This document shows positions 24,746-32,871 of a stretch of DNA of 64,000 bases, piece after piece. Source of the DNA: Kitasatospora papulosa (GTDB lineage: Bacteria; Actinomycetota; Actinomycetes; Streptomycetales; Streptomycetaceae); assembly GCF_000717245.1 (NCBI RefSeq), contig NZ_JNYQ01000004.1, forward strand, positions 558,001 to 622,000. Reading direction: 5' to 3'. The translations under genes were made by a program, and so were the position numbers. The notes beneath the pieces are model-generated. The model made no database searches. It was not told the origin of the DNA and saw only the letters and a program-made list of their open reading frames with translations. How positions within the stretch are numbered: the stretch's first letter is position 1; every line of letters begins with the position of its first letter.

Positions 24746-25537
24746 TCAGGCACCGAGGCCCCCGGACACCAGGCCGAACAGTGCTCCGGCGAGCATGAAG
24801 GGGCCGAACGGGATGCCCGTCCTGCGTCCGGCGCGCCGCAGGAGCATCAGCCCCGCCCCGTACAGCGCGCCGAACAGGAACCCGGCGAAGCCGCCCAGGA
24901 AGAGCACCGGCCAGCCGTACCATCCGAGCGCCACGCCCAGGGCGAGGGCGAGCTTCACGTCGCCGAAACCCATGCCGTTCGGGTTGATCCGGTAGAGGAG
25001 GAGGTAGAAGCCTCCCAGTACCGCCCCGCCGAGGAGGGCGGAGGTCCAGGAGCCGCCGTGTCCGGGCAGCAGGGCGGCGGCGCCCAGCAGGGCCGCTGCG
25101 ACGGCGGCGAGGGGCAGGGTCAGCACGTCGGGCAGCCGGTGGACGCGGCGGTCGATGACCGCGAGGAGCACGGCGACGGGAGCCAGGAGCACCCAGACGA
25201 CGGCCTCGGGACGGGCCCCGGCCGCCGCCGCGAGGGCGGCGCAGACGAGCAAGGTGACCACCGGGGCGACGGCGGAGGGAGCGTAACGGCCCGGCCCGGC
25301 GGCTGCCGGGGCCTGCGGGACCGCCGCACCAGGGAGCGAGGAGACGGCCACGGCGCACGACACGCATCTGGCCGGTCCGAGCCAGCCACGGGCGGGACCC
25401 GTGAGCGCGTGCCCGGCCGGGCACGCGTCCCGCCAGGGCTCCTCCGGTTCGACGGAGAAGCGGTACGCGGCACGCGGGAGCAGCAGTCCCGCGGCGGCGC
25501 CCCAGAGCGCGGCGACCGCAATCAGTGTGGCGTCCAC
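24746..25537 (-). CDS. A24 prepilin peptidase (TadV/CpaA type)
   Basis: A 263-residue polytopic membrane protease that cleaves the leader of type IV/Flp prepilins at the cytoplasmic face. The two catalytic Asp of the A24 family are visible: one in AVIDRRVHRLPD and one in the GxGD motif GMGFGDVKLALALG. Two Cys in ARCVSCAVA and one in DACPAGH recall the Cys-rich loop of some PilD-type enzymes. It lies 13-27 kb from the Tad cluster but next to the Flp-like exoproteins, and a copy of the shared 17-bp palindrome lies 36-52 bp upstream of its start. No other prepilin peptidase is visible in the window. Confidence 0.9.
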   Translation of the reverse strand: MDATLIAVAALWGAAAGLLLPRAAYRFSVEPEEPWRDACPAGHALTGPARGWLGPARCVSCAVAVSSLPGAAVPQAPAAAGPGRYAPSAVAPVVTLLVCAALAAAAGARPEAVVWVLLAPVAVLLAVIDRRVHRLPDVLTLPLAAVAAALLGAAALLPGHGGSWTSALLGGAVLGGFYLLLYRINPNGMGFGDVKLALALGVALGWYGWPVLFLGGFAGFLFGALYGAGLMLLRRAGRRTGIPFGPFMLAGALFGLVSGGLGA

Positions 25538-25572
25538 GGAAGCGACCCTAATCCGGCCCGCACGGCGGGGTC

Positions 25573-25589
25573 TTGGGCCCTGGGGCCCA
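25573..25589 (+). promoter_or_regulatory. Shared palindromic element, copy A (prepilin peptidase/DUF192 divergent promoter)
   Basis: TTGGGCCCTGGGGCCCA lies between the divergent prepilin peptidase and DUF192 genes, 36 bp upstream of the former. It matches copies B-E at 15 or more of 17 core positions. A further GGGCCCATGGG lies at 25605. Confidence 0.65.
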
Positions 25590-25642
25590 CTGCCGCCCGT
25601 TCCGGGCCCATGGGCGGGCGAGGAGGGCTACGGTCGTCTCCC

Positions 25643-26032
25643 ATGGGGAAATGGCGTAACGGCAGCGGGACACTGACGGTCGGGTCGGACTCCGAGGTGC
25701 GGGAGGTGCCCCTGCGCATAGCCGCCTCCTACCGGGCACGGGCGCGGGGACTGCTCGGTGCCGACGGCGTCGACGGCGCCCTGCTGATCACCCCGTGCGG
25801 GAGTGTGCACACCTTCCGGATGCGGTTCACCATCGATGTGGCGTACCTGGACCGCAGGTTCAACGTCCTGGCGGTCCGCACGATGAAGCCCGGCCGGCTC
25901 GGCCGGCCCCGGCTGCGCGCCCGTCATGTGGTGGAGTCGGAGGCCGGGGCGATGGACGGGTGGGGTCTTCGGCCCGGTACACGGGTGCGGGTCTCGGTGC
26001 CCGTCAGGGAGGTGTCGCCGCCCGTGCGGTGA
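25643..26032 (+). CDS. DUF192 family protein
   Basis: A 129-residue protein of the DUF192 family, defined by RARGLLGADGVDGALLITPC, then SVHTFRMRFTIDVAYLDRRF and VVESEAGAMDGWGLRPGTRV. Family members are small beta-rich proteins often encoded beside type IV pilus or Tad genes; the function is unknown. In this copy the N-terminus has no signal peptide. It is divergent from the prepilin peptidase gene and shares its promoter region, and actinobacterial Tad loci often contain the same neighbour. ATG 25643 is the only suitable start. Confidence 0.88.
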   Translation: MGKWRNGSGTLTVGSDSEVREVPLRIAASYRARARGLLGADGVDGALLITPCGSVHTFRMRFTIDVAYLDRRFNVLAVRTMKPGRLGRPRLRARHVVESEAGAMDGWGLRPGTRVRVSVPVREVSPPVR

Positions 26033-26052
26033 CGGGCACGGGACCTCACCGC

Positions 26053-27240
26053 TCACGGCGGCCCCGGCCCCAGCAGCGTCCACGCACCGTACGCGGCGGA
26101 GCCGAGGGCCAGCGCCCCGACGACGGCGCCGGTACGGACCGTGGTGCGCAGCCGTGCCAGCGCGACGGCCGGGGGCAGCAGCAGGGGGAACGCGGGCATC
26201 ATCAGGCGCGGCCGGGAGCCGAAGTAGCCGGAGCCGATGAGCGAGACGACGACGATCGCGATGCCGTGGACGAGCACGGGGAGCGGCTGCCGCTGCCGTA
26301 CGCACAGGAACACCAGCCACCCCAGCAGCCCCAGCGCGGCGCAGAGTCCGAGTGCGGCGGGGAGCGGCAGCCCGGCGATGAACGCGGCGAGCGCCCTGCC
26401 CCCGTCGATGCTGTTGCCCCACTGCGCCTGGACGTCGAAGTACGCGAACGGGCCGCCCTGACGTACGGCGACGAACACCACGTAGGCCAGCCATCCCAGT
26501 GGTGCCAGGCACACCCCCAGCAGCATGCGGGCGTTCCGGCGGAGCAGTCCCCTCCGGCCGCCCGCCCGCCACTCCCGTACGAGGGCGGCGGCCGCGGTGA
26601 CGGCGAGCGCCGCGACGAGGGCGGCCGCCGAGGGCCGCGTCAGGCCGGCGAGCACGCACAGCGCGCCGGCGACGATCCAGCGGTCCCGGAGCACCGCGTA
26701 CAGCGACCAGGCGGCGAGCGCGGTGAACAGGGTCTCGGTGTACGCCATCGACTGCACGAACGCCGTCGGGTAAGCGCCCCACAGCGCGGCCAGCACGATC
26801 CCGGTCCGCGGTCCGTGCAGGCGTGCCCCCACGGCGAAGATCCCCCAGGCCGCGAGGAGCCCCGCCAGCCAGGCGACGGCGATGCCGGCGCCCTGGACGC
26901 CGAACGGGGTGACCGTGGCGAGGCCGCGCTCCAGGGCGGGCAGCAGCGGGAAGAAGGCCAGGTCGGGGTGGGTGCCGCCGTCGGGGAGAGTGACGGTGTA
27001 GCCGTAGCCGTTTTCGGCGATCCGCTGGTACCAGACGGAGTCCCACCGCCCGCCCAGCAGATGCAGGGCGTCCTTCCCGGCAGCCGACGCCGACAGCTGG
27101 AGGACGAGCAGCCCGAGGGCCCTGACCGCCGCGTAGGCCGCCAGAGCGGGGGCGGCGGCCGTGAGCAGGGCCGCGGCACGGTGCCGCGGGCCGCCGGTTC
27201 CGGACGCCGCCGGGGGGAGGCGCGTGAGCTGATCGGGCAT
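26053..27240 (-). CDS. PIG-V-like polytopic glycosyltransferase
   Basis: A 395-residue protein with about ten membrane segments. The first extracytoplasmic loop contains GGRWDSVWYQRIAENGYGY, the acidic W-D-x-x-W-Y-x-R-I signature of PIG-V/GT-C mannosyltransferases, which use a lipid-linked sugar donor. Further features are HPDLAFFPLLPALER and YTETLFTALAAWSLYAVL. It probably glycosylates a lipid or an exported protein. ATG 27240 has no strong ribosome site. Copy B of the shared palindrome lies about 160 bp upstream. A role in pilin or exoprotein glycosylation is possible but only by location. Confidence 0.85.
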   Translation of the reverse strand: MPDQLTRLPPAASGTGGPRHRAAALLTAAAPALAAYAAVRALGLLVLQLSASAAGKDALHLLGGRWDSVWYQRIAENGYGYTVTLPDGGTHPDLAFFPLLPALERGLATVTPFGVQGAGIAVAWLAGLLAAWGIFAVGARLHGPRTGIVLAALWGAYPTAFVQSMAYTETLFTALAAWSLYAVLRDRWIVAGALCVLAGLTRPSAAALVAALAVTAAAALVREWRAGGRRGLLRRNARMLLGVCLAPLGWLAYVVFVAVRQGGPFAYFDVQAQWGNSIDGGRALAAFIAGLPLPAALGLCAALGLLGWLVFLCVRQRQPLPVLVHGIAIVVVSLIGSGYFGSRPRLMMPAFPLLLPPAVALARLRTTVRTGAVVGALALGSAAYGAWTLLGPGPP

Positions 27241-27568
27241 ACGGGTGATTATGGGCCCGCTGCCGCCCGGCTCGCCGAACCGGTCCCGCCAGGGCCGCTT
27301 CCACGAGGCAGGTTGCGACCCGGCCCGGCGCCGTGGGGGTGCGCCGGGACGGGCGTCGATCACCTGCGGGGCAGACGCTAACGTCCCGGCGGGCCCCCGT
27401 CTTGGGCCCAGGGGCCCAACCAAGGACCCCAGTGCGCCGCCGGGCCCGTGGGCCGGCCCCGTCTCGGGTGCCGGACCCGGCGGAGCGGACCCGGCCCGTC
27501 GTGCGAGGGTTTCGGGCGGCGTGCGACCGTACGGCGGACGTGGAGAGCGCGGAAGAGGGCGACAGCGG
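27241..27568. other. Divergent intergenic region between the PIG-V-like and BenE genes
   Basis: 328 bp without a gene. It holds copy B of the shared palindrome (27402-27419) and several G/C-rich short repeats. No clear -10/-35 pair could be picked by eye. Confidence 0.6.
27402..27419 (+). promoter_or_regulatory. Shared palindromic element, copy B
   Basis: TTGGGCCC-AG-GGGCCCAA is the most symmetric of the five copies, a perfect 8+2+8 palindrome. It lies about 160 bp from the start of each flanking divergent gene. Confidence 0.6.
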
Positions 27569-28843
27569 ATGACGGCCGGTCCAGCGGTACCGACGGCGGA
27601 GGAGCACACGGAGCGGTCTCCGTCCGGCGGGCCCCGGCCAAGGCTGCTCCGCGACCTCTCGCTGTCGGCCGTGCTCGCGGGTGTCGTCGCGGTCGTCGTC
27701 TCCTACTCGGGGCCGCTGGTCATCGTGCTCTCGGCGGCCCGCGCCGGGCACCTCGACCCCGCGCAGACCGGGTCGTGGATCTGGGCGATCTCGATCGGCA
27801 GCGGCCTGACCTGCATCGGCCTCAGCCTCCTCACCCGCATGCCGGTCGTCACCGCGTGGTCGACCCCGGGTGCCGCGCTCCTGGTCACCAGCATCGGTTC
27901 GTACGCGTACGGCGAGGTGATCGGCGCCTTCGTGGTGTCCGGTGCGGTGATCGCCCTGATCGGCGTGACGGGGGTCTTCGGGCGGCTGATGCGCCTGGTG
28001 CCCGGCGCGGTGGTGTCGGCCATGCTCGCGGGCATCCTGTTCTCCTTCGGCACGGGCGTGTTCACCTCGCTGGAGCACACCCCGGTCATCGCGGGCTCCG
28101 TACTCCTGGCCTATCTGCTCGGCAAGCGGTGGCTGCCCCGGTACGCGGTGCTCCTGGCGCTGGCCGCGGGTGTGCTGTGCAGTGCCGCGACGTCGAAACT
28201 GCGCATCAGGCTGGACCATGTCGGTCTGGTGCAGCCGGTGTTCACCACGCCTTCCTTCTCCGTGGCCGCGCTGATCGGCATCGCGGTGCCGCTGACCCTG
28301 GCGACGCTGGCCTCCCAGAACGCCCCCGGCGTCGGTGTGCTCGCCGCGTCCGGCTACCGGCCCGACGACCGCCTCCTGGTGGGCTCCACCGGCCTGGTCT
28401 CGGCGGTGCTCGCCCCGTTCGGCTCCCACGCGGTGAACCTCGCGGCCATCACCGCGGCGATCTGCACGGGACCCGAGGCCCACCGCGATCCACGTCGCCG
28501 CTACGTCGCGGGGGTGGCCTGCGGCCTCGTCTACCTGGTGGTCGGTGCGTTCGGCTCGACGCTGGTGGCGTTCTTCGCCGGCCTGCCGAAGGAACTGGTC
28601 GCCGCGGTCGCCGGCGTCGCCCTGCTCGGCGCGCTGTCCGGCGGGCTCACCGGCGCGGTACGGGAGGGCAAGGACCGGGAGGCCGCGGTCATCTCCTTCC
28701 TGACCACGGCCTCGGGCGTCACCCTGTTCGGCATCGGATCGGCTTTCTGGGGGCTGGTGTTCGGAGTCGCGGCGCATCTCGTGCTGAACGGCCGGTTCCG
28801 GTCCCTGGGCCCACGTCGCCGACCGGAGGCGGGCAGCGCCTGA
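27569..28843 (+). CDS. BenE family (benzoate/H+ symporter-type) transporter
   Basis: A 424-residue protein with about twelve membrane helices. BenE family features: SYSGPLVIVLSAARAG, TGSWIWAISIGSGL, TAWSTPGAALLVTS, LASQNAPGVGVLAASGYRPD and FGSHAVNLAAITAAICTG. Members import benzoate or related aromatic acids with protons, and relatives carry purines. The start is ATG 27569; an upstream in-frame extension has no ribosome site. No aromatic catabolic gene is nearby, so the substrate is open. Confidence 0.9.
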   Translation: MTAGPAVPTAEEHTERSPSGGPRPRLLRDLSLSAVLAGVVAVVVSYSGPLVIVLSAARAGHLDPAQTGSWIWAISIGSGLTCIGLSLLTRMPVVTAWSTPGAALLVTSIGSYAYGEVIGAFVVSGAVIALIGVTGVFGRLMRLVPGAVVSAMLAGILFSFGTGVFTSLEHTPVIAGSVLLAYLLGKRWLPRYAVLLALAAGVLCSAATSKLRIRLDHVGLVQPVFTTPSFSVAALIGIAVPLTLATLASQNAPGVGVLAASGYRPDDRLLVGSTGLVSAVLAPFGSHAVNLAAITAAICTGPEAHRDPRRRYVAGVACGLVYLVVGAFGSTLVAFFAGLPKELVAAVAGVALLGALSGGLTGAVREGKDREAAVISFLTTASGVTLFGIGSAFWGLVFGVAAHLVLNGRFRSLGPRRRPEAGSA

Positions 28844-28855
28844 GTTGGGCCCGTC

Positions 28856-28873
28856 TTTGGGGCCTGGGGCCCA
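28856..28873 (+). promoter_or_regulatory. Shared palindromic element, copy C (upstream of the Flp-like exoprotein gene)
   Basis: TTTGGGGCCTGGGGCCCA ends 75 bp before the GTG of the exoprotein gene at 28949, with an additional TTGGGCCC half at 28845-28852. Confidence 0.65.
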
Positions 28874-28948
28874 GGTCAGGCACGGGTTACCGGTCATACA
28901 TTCCCCCCCCGAGGGCCGACAGGCCGGGTGCCGGGGAGAGGGTGGACC

Positions 28949-30937
28949 GTGAGCGGTGGCAGCGACTGGGGAAGCAGGGTCCCGGGCCCGATACCGCCCG
29001 GCGGCCACAGCGACGGGGACGGCTGGTTCTTCGCGCTGAGCCGCAGCTGGGCGGCCGGCGCCCTCGTCTACGTCGTCGCCGGGTTCCTCACGACGCGTGC
29101 GCTCGTGGAGACCCTCGCCACCGACGACCGGCTCGAACTCTTCGGCTGGCGACTGGCGTTGCTGCACCTCCCCGGCGTCCTCGTGACCGTCCTGACGGTC
29201 CTGGCGGCCGCCCGCGCGCTTCCCGCCCACCGACGGGACTCCCGGCCCCTCCACCTGCTGGGCACGCTCACCGTCCCCGTCGCCGGACTCGCGTACGGCT
29301 ACGCCGTGACCTGGGACGTCGTCGGGACCGAGGGGCTGCTGATGCCCGTGGTCGCCGTGGTCACCGGCGCCGCCGTGGGACTGGTCCTGGACCGGCTCGT
29401 CGAGGACCGGGACGACGGGCCCGCTCCCTCGTCGGCGTACACACGCCCGTACGGCCGGCGCGACGGCGGCGCCACCGCGACCGAGTACCTCGGTGTCATC
29501 GTCCTGGTCGTCGCGCTGATCGGCGCACTCGCCCTGGCCGGGATCGGCGGCCGGATCGGTGAGGGCATCCGCTGCGCCATCACCTCGCTGACCGGGGGCG
29601 GCGGCTGCACGACGGGAGGTGACGGCACCGCCGGTCCGAAGACCGACGCCGACTACGAACCCAAGCTCTGTCAGATATCGAACGTCTCGGACACGGCGGG
29701 CGGCAAGGTCAAGATCGGCTGGTTCGAATGGGGCGAGGAGTACGGCTTCCAGCAGAAGGTCGCCCAGGCCAACACCGATGTGAACGAGGACGGGAAGATC
29801 GACGAGAACGACAAGCTCGTCTACATGACGTTCACGGACGCCGCCTCGGCGGGCGTCAACGCCAGCACGCCCGGCGTGAAACTCGGCAGCCTCGGCAAGG
29901 CGGACGTCGACATCGGCGGCGGCATCAAGATCACCAACGGTGACACCTGGGTGTTCAGGAGCGAGACGGACGCCCAGAAGATGAGGGACGACATCGAGGA
30001 GATGAAGATGTGGGAGACCTCGATGAAGCACAGCGGCGGCTACGGCGGCGGCTGGTACTCCGGCATGAAGTGGGCGGACAAGAAGGAGGACATCGAGAAG
30101 AAGATCGGCGACAAGAAGATCTCCTACTCGACCATCGGCCTGAACGTCTACGCGGACGGGGGCCTCTCCCTCAAGCCGGGCGACGAGAACAAGCTCAGCG
30201 CCAAGCTCGGCGGCAAGGCCAAGTTCTCGCCGGACGTCACGGTCACCAAGGACGACGTCAACGGCAACGAGTCGTACACCTACACCGCCAAGCTGGAGAT
30301 CGAGGGCAAGGTGGGCGGCACCGCCGGCCCGCTGGGCGGCACCGCCGGTGCGAAGGACACCCGCACCGGGGCCCTCACCGTCACCCGTGACCAGAAGACC
30401 GGGAAGATCGTCCGGATCGACATGACGCAGACGGTGGAGAAGACCTCGACGTCCGACAAGGGCGAGGCCGGCGGGGACAACGGCAAGAAGGACCAGGACA
30501 AGCGGGGCGGCAAGGGCGGCGTGACGGACTCCTCCGGGGACACCGGCATCGAGGTCCGGACGAACTCGATCGTCTTCGGGAAGGAGACCGACAAGGCCAC
30601 GGGGGACAAGCGCGCCCTCGCCGAGCAGTGGCTCGACGGCTCCGGCAACAACACCGCCCCGTTCGAGTACATGTTCGGCGACAAGTCCTTGCAGAAGAAG
30701 CCCGGGGGAAGCGACCCCTTCGAGCAGCTGATGTTCCAGGACGGCCTGTCCAGCACGATGCGGTACCACGGCGAGACGGACGCCCAGGAGTTCGGCTTCG
30801 AGGTCTCGCTGGGCATGAGCCTCGGATTCTCGGTCTCCGACGAGCACAAGCAGGAGACACTGACGGACGCGCGGTTCCTCGGTGCCCCGCAGGGCGACAA
30901 GCGCACCTACCTCCCGTACAGCTACTGCGCCCGGTGA
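28949..30937 (+). CDS. Large exoprotein with four N-terminal membrane helices and an internal Flp-pilin-like segment
   Basis: A 662-residue protein that I do not recognise as a whole. Membrane segments lie at about 35-53, 67-90, 102-122 and 130-148. Residues 171-203 then read RDGGATATEYLGVIVLVVAL followed by IGALALAGIGGRI, a Flp/TadE-type segment with a G|ATATEY prepilin-peptidase motif (Glu at +5). The rest (about 205-662) is a soluble, charged, probably extracellular region with an EF-hand-like calcium loop (DVNEDGKIDEND, about 277-288) and a Lys/Gly-rich stretch. The C-terminal 100 residues are unassigned. Start GTG 28949 has GGAGAGG upstream. The layout matches the toxin at 32872-35319, so this may be a sister effector or structural subunit. 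A lipoprotein gene follows. Confidence 0.8.
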   Translation: MSGGSDWGSRVPGPIPPGGHSDGDGWFFALSRSWAAGALVYVVAGFLTTRALVETLATDDRLELFGWRLALLHLPGVLVTVLTVLAAARALPAHRRDSRPLHLLGTLTVPVAGLAYGYAVTWDVVGTEGLLMPVVAVVTGAAVGLVLDRLVEDRDDGPAPSSAYTRPYGRRDGGATATEYLGVIVLVVALIGALALAGIGGRIGEGIRCAITSLTGGGGCTTGGDGTAGPKTDADYEPKLCQISNVSDTAGGKVKIGWFEWGEEYGFQQKVAQANTDVNEDGKIDENDKLVYMTFTDAASAGVNASTPGVKLGSLGKADVDIGGGIKITNGDTWVFRSETDAQKMRDDIEEMKMWETSMKHSGGYGGGWYSGMKWADKKEDIEKKIGDKKISYSTIGLNVYADGGLSLKPGDENKLSAKLGGKAKFSPDVTVTKDDVNGNESYTYTAKLEIEGKVGGTAGPLGGTAGAKDTRTGALTVTRDQKTGKIVRIDMTQTVEKTSTSDKGEAGGDNGKKDQDKRGGKGGVTDSSGDTGIEVRTNSIVFGKETDKATGDKRALAEQWLDGSGNNTAPFEYMFGDKSLQKKPGGSDPFEQLMFQDGLSSTMRYHGETDAQEFGFEVSLGMSLGFSVSDEHKQETLTDARFLGAPQGDKRTYLPYSYCAR

Positions 30938-30957
30938 CCACCCCACACGAAGAGGCG

Positions 30958-31539
30958 ATGACGTTGACGAAGTCCAGGACGCCCGGCACGGCCGTCGCCG
31001 CCGCCCTCGCTCTGACACTGCTCAGCGGCTGCGGCGGCACGGACACCGCCGCGGTCCCGGACGGCTGGGGCACGCTCGACACGAGGAGCGTGTCCGTCGG
31101 CTATCCCAAGAACCAGGGGTACGCCCCGCAGCCCGCCGCCGAGCGCAGCAAGGCCAACGCGGCCGTCGCCCTCAAGGAGGAGAAGGGGGTGCGCACCGGC
31201 ATGGTGTCGGTCCAGCTGGACTTCGCCACGGGCGTCGGCGACGCGGGTGAGGCCGCTGCCGCCGCCGGCGCGGGGATCGGGATCGGGGCCACCCGGAAGG
31301 ACACCCGGGACGTGCGCCTCGCCGGTGAGGAGAGCGCCCGTGAGGCACGCAGGATCGACTACGAGTTCACCTCCACGGGTGAGGAGTCGACCCCGGCGGA
31401 GGGGACGCGCATGACGGGCGTCGTGGTGGCCGGTGTCGACTCCCAGGACGTACCGTTCGCCATCCGGATCAACGCGGTGAAGGGCGCGCTCAGCGCTGCG
31501 GACCTCGACTCGTTCGTCGCGTCGATCACCGTCAAGTAA
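30958..31539 (+). CDS. Lipoprotein of unknown function
   Basis: A 193-residue protein with a lipoprotein signal (TAVAAALALTLLSGCGG, lipobox LLSGC at about 21-25). The mature part is a mixed alpha/beta domain containing RRIDYEFTSTGEESTPAEGT and a C-terminal ALSAADLDSFVASITVK, the pattern of surface lipoproteins that measure or bind partners near the membrane. It starts 20 bp after the Flp-like exoprotein gene and is probably in the same operon. It may be a surface partner or immunity protein of that exoprotein; nothing in the sequence proves either. Confidence 0.8.
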   Translation: MTLTKSRTPGTAVAAALALTLLSGCGGTDTAAVPDGWGTLDTRSVSVGYPKNQGYAPQPAAERSKANAAVALKEEKGVRTGMVSVQLDFATGVGDAGEAAAAAGAGIGIGATRKDTRDVRLAGEESAREARRIDYEFTSTGEESTPAEGTRMTGVVVAGVDSQDVPFAIRINAVKGALSAADLDSFVASITVK

Positions 31540-31559
31540 CCCGTAGCGGAGCCCTGTTC

Positions 31560-32003
31560 ATGGACATACTGCCCGGTGGCGCGGCCACCTTCCTGCTGCT
31601 GTTCGGCCTGTTCCTCGGTGCCTTCGCGGTCCGGTCCGGCCTGCGTCTGTTCCGCGTGCTGCGGCTGGTCCGCCACGGCGAGCGCGCCGAGGGCAGGTGT
31701 TCGGCACGGCGCGTGGAGGACCGCGGTACCGGGACGGAGAACCGCTACCGCACCGAGTACGTCTTCGCCTTCCGCACCCCGGACGGCCGGGAGGTGGAGT
31801 TCACCGACCACGCCCCGGGCCCGTTCGGCTTCGAGGTCGGGGCTCCCGTCCGCGTCTCCTACGACCCGGCTGCCCCTGACCGCCGGGCCACGGTCGCGGG
31901 ACCGGGCGCGTGGGGGCCCCTGCTGATGCCCGCCGCGTTCGCCACGGTGCTGAGCCTGTTCACGCTGGGCCTGCTGACCGCGTTCGCGGTGACGGTGGGC
32001 TGA
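31560..32003 (+). CDS. DUF3592 membrane protein
   Basis: A 147-residue protein with an N-terminal membrane helix (about 8-28), a DUF3592-type soluble domain (ERAEGRCSARRVEDRGTG, YRTEYVFAFRTPDGREVEF, PVRVSYDPAAPDRRATV) and a C-terminal helix (about 122-144). The family is widespread in actinobacteria and bacteroidetes, often beside polymorphic toxin or secretion genes, and has no known activity. It is 20 bp after the lipoprotein gene and ends the operon, convergent with the immunity gene. Confidence 0.85.
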   Translation: MDILPGGAATFLLLFGLFLGAFAVRSGLRLFRVLRLVRHGERAEGRCSARRVEDRGTGTENRYRTEYVFAFRTPDGREVEFTDHAPGPFGFEVGAPVRVSYDPAAPDRRATVAGPGAWGPLLMPAAFATVLSLFTLGLLTAFAVTVG

Positions 32004-32017
32004 CGGGTGGGCCGGCC

Positions 32018-32085
32018 CGTCGGAGCCTGACCGGTGTGCGACCGGGGTGACGGCGGCCCGTCGGGTCCTGACCGGTGTGACGGCG
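32018..32085. repeat. Short direct repeats between convergent operons
   Basis: Two copies of CCTGACCGGTGTG with related flanks (GACGGCG-CCGTCGG variants) occupy the 87-bp gap between the DUF3592 gene and the immunity gene. This may be a degenerate terminator region. Confidence 0.4.
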
Positions 32086-32090
32086 CTCCG

Positions 32091-32819
32091 TCAGAGCTTG
32101 GCCCGGTCGAAGGGCGCGGTGAGCGGCTCCAGGGCGCCCGCCGCCCGGAGCTCCGTGTTGACGTCGATGACGGTCTCCGCGGACGGGGTCCGCGTACCGC
32201 CCAGGGTCAGGTCGATGACCAGTCCCCCGTCGGCTGCCGGGGTGTACGCGCCCGGCAGCCCCTCGGGGGCGCGGGCCGCCCGCCGCTCGGACAGGAAGAC
32301 CGCTCTGCCGCAGCGCGGATCGGAGTTCTCCAGGCCGAAGTGGTCGGCCACCGCCCGGTACAGCGGCCTGTCGTACACCTGCCCCGCGTCGATGTCCCAC
32401 GCCTCGGCGACGGCCGCCAGGATCTCCGGTGTGCGGCGGACCACGTCCACGTCCTCGCCGACCGTGCGTGAGCGGAAGGAGACCGAGACGGAACGGGTGA
32501 CGTACGGGGACGAGCCACCGGCCCGGACGGCCGACGTCACCTTCGCGGCGTCCGTGTTGTGGGCCCACAGGGACGCCCCGTAGCCCACGACGTCGAGGTC
32601 GGGCCCGGTGTTCTCCCGGACGACGTAGTCCGCCAGGGCCGGGACGGAGGGCATCAGCAGGGGGTCGGCCGGGACCCCGTCCCCCGCCTCGTGCCAGCCG
32701 TGGAACGTCGCGTGGTCGATGTCGCCGAGCCGCGTCAGAGTGGCGTACCAGCGCTCCGCGATCGCCTGCGGGTCCTCTTCCCGGAGTCCCCAGAAACCGT
32801 TGACGACGACGTTCAGCAC
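32091..32819 (-). CDS. Putative immunity protein of the Tox-REase-5 toxin (Imm52-like)
   Basis: A 242-residue cytoplasmic protein encoded 52 bp downstream of the toxin gene on the same strand. GTG start 32819 has GAGGAG six bases upstream. The sequence (FWGLREEDPQAIAERWYATL, FHGWHEAGDG, ILAAVAEAWDIDAGQVYD) resembles the Imm52 family, which is recorded next to Tox-REase-5 toxins. It would bind and block the nuclease domain to protect the producer and its kin. The assignment rests on position plus recalled family pattern, so the immunity role is likely but the family name less sure. Confidence 0.7.
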   Translation of the reverse strand: MLNVVVNGFWGLREEDPQAIAERWYATLTRLGDIDHATFHGWHEAGDGVPADPLLMPSVPALADYVVRENTGPDLDVVGYGASLWAHNTDAAKVTSAVRAGGSSPYVTRSVSVSFRSRTVGEDVDVVRRTPEILAAVAEAWDIDAGQVYDRPLYRAVADHFGLENSDPRCGRAVFLSERRAARAPEGLPGAYTPAADGGLVIDLTLGGTRTPSAETVIDVNTELRAAGALEPLTAPFDRAKL

Positions 32820-32871
32820 GATGCTCTCCTCGGCCCTCTCGACAGCGCCGGCGCGTGTTCCCGCCGGCCCT

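Noticed and set aside
25628..31018. A very long uninterrupted frame on the minus strand opposite BenE and the exoprotein gene.
   Set aside because: It is a by-product of high G+C codon bias on the other strand; it covers several clearly coding genes and reads as low-complexity Arg/Pro/Gly.
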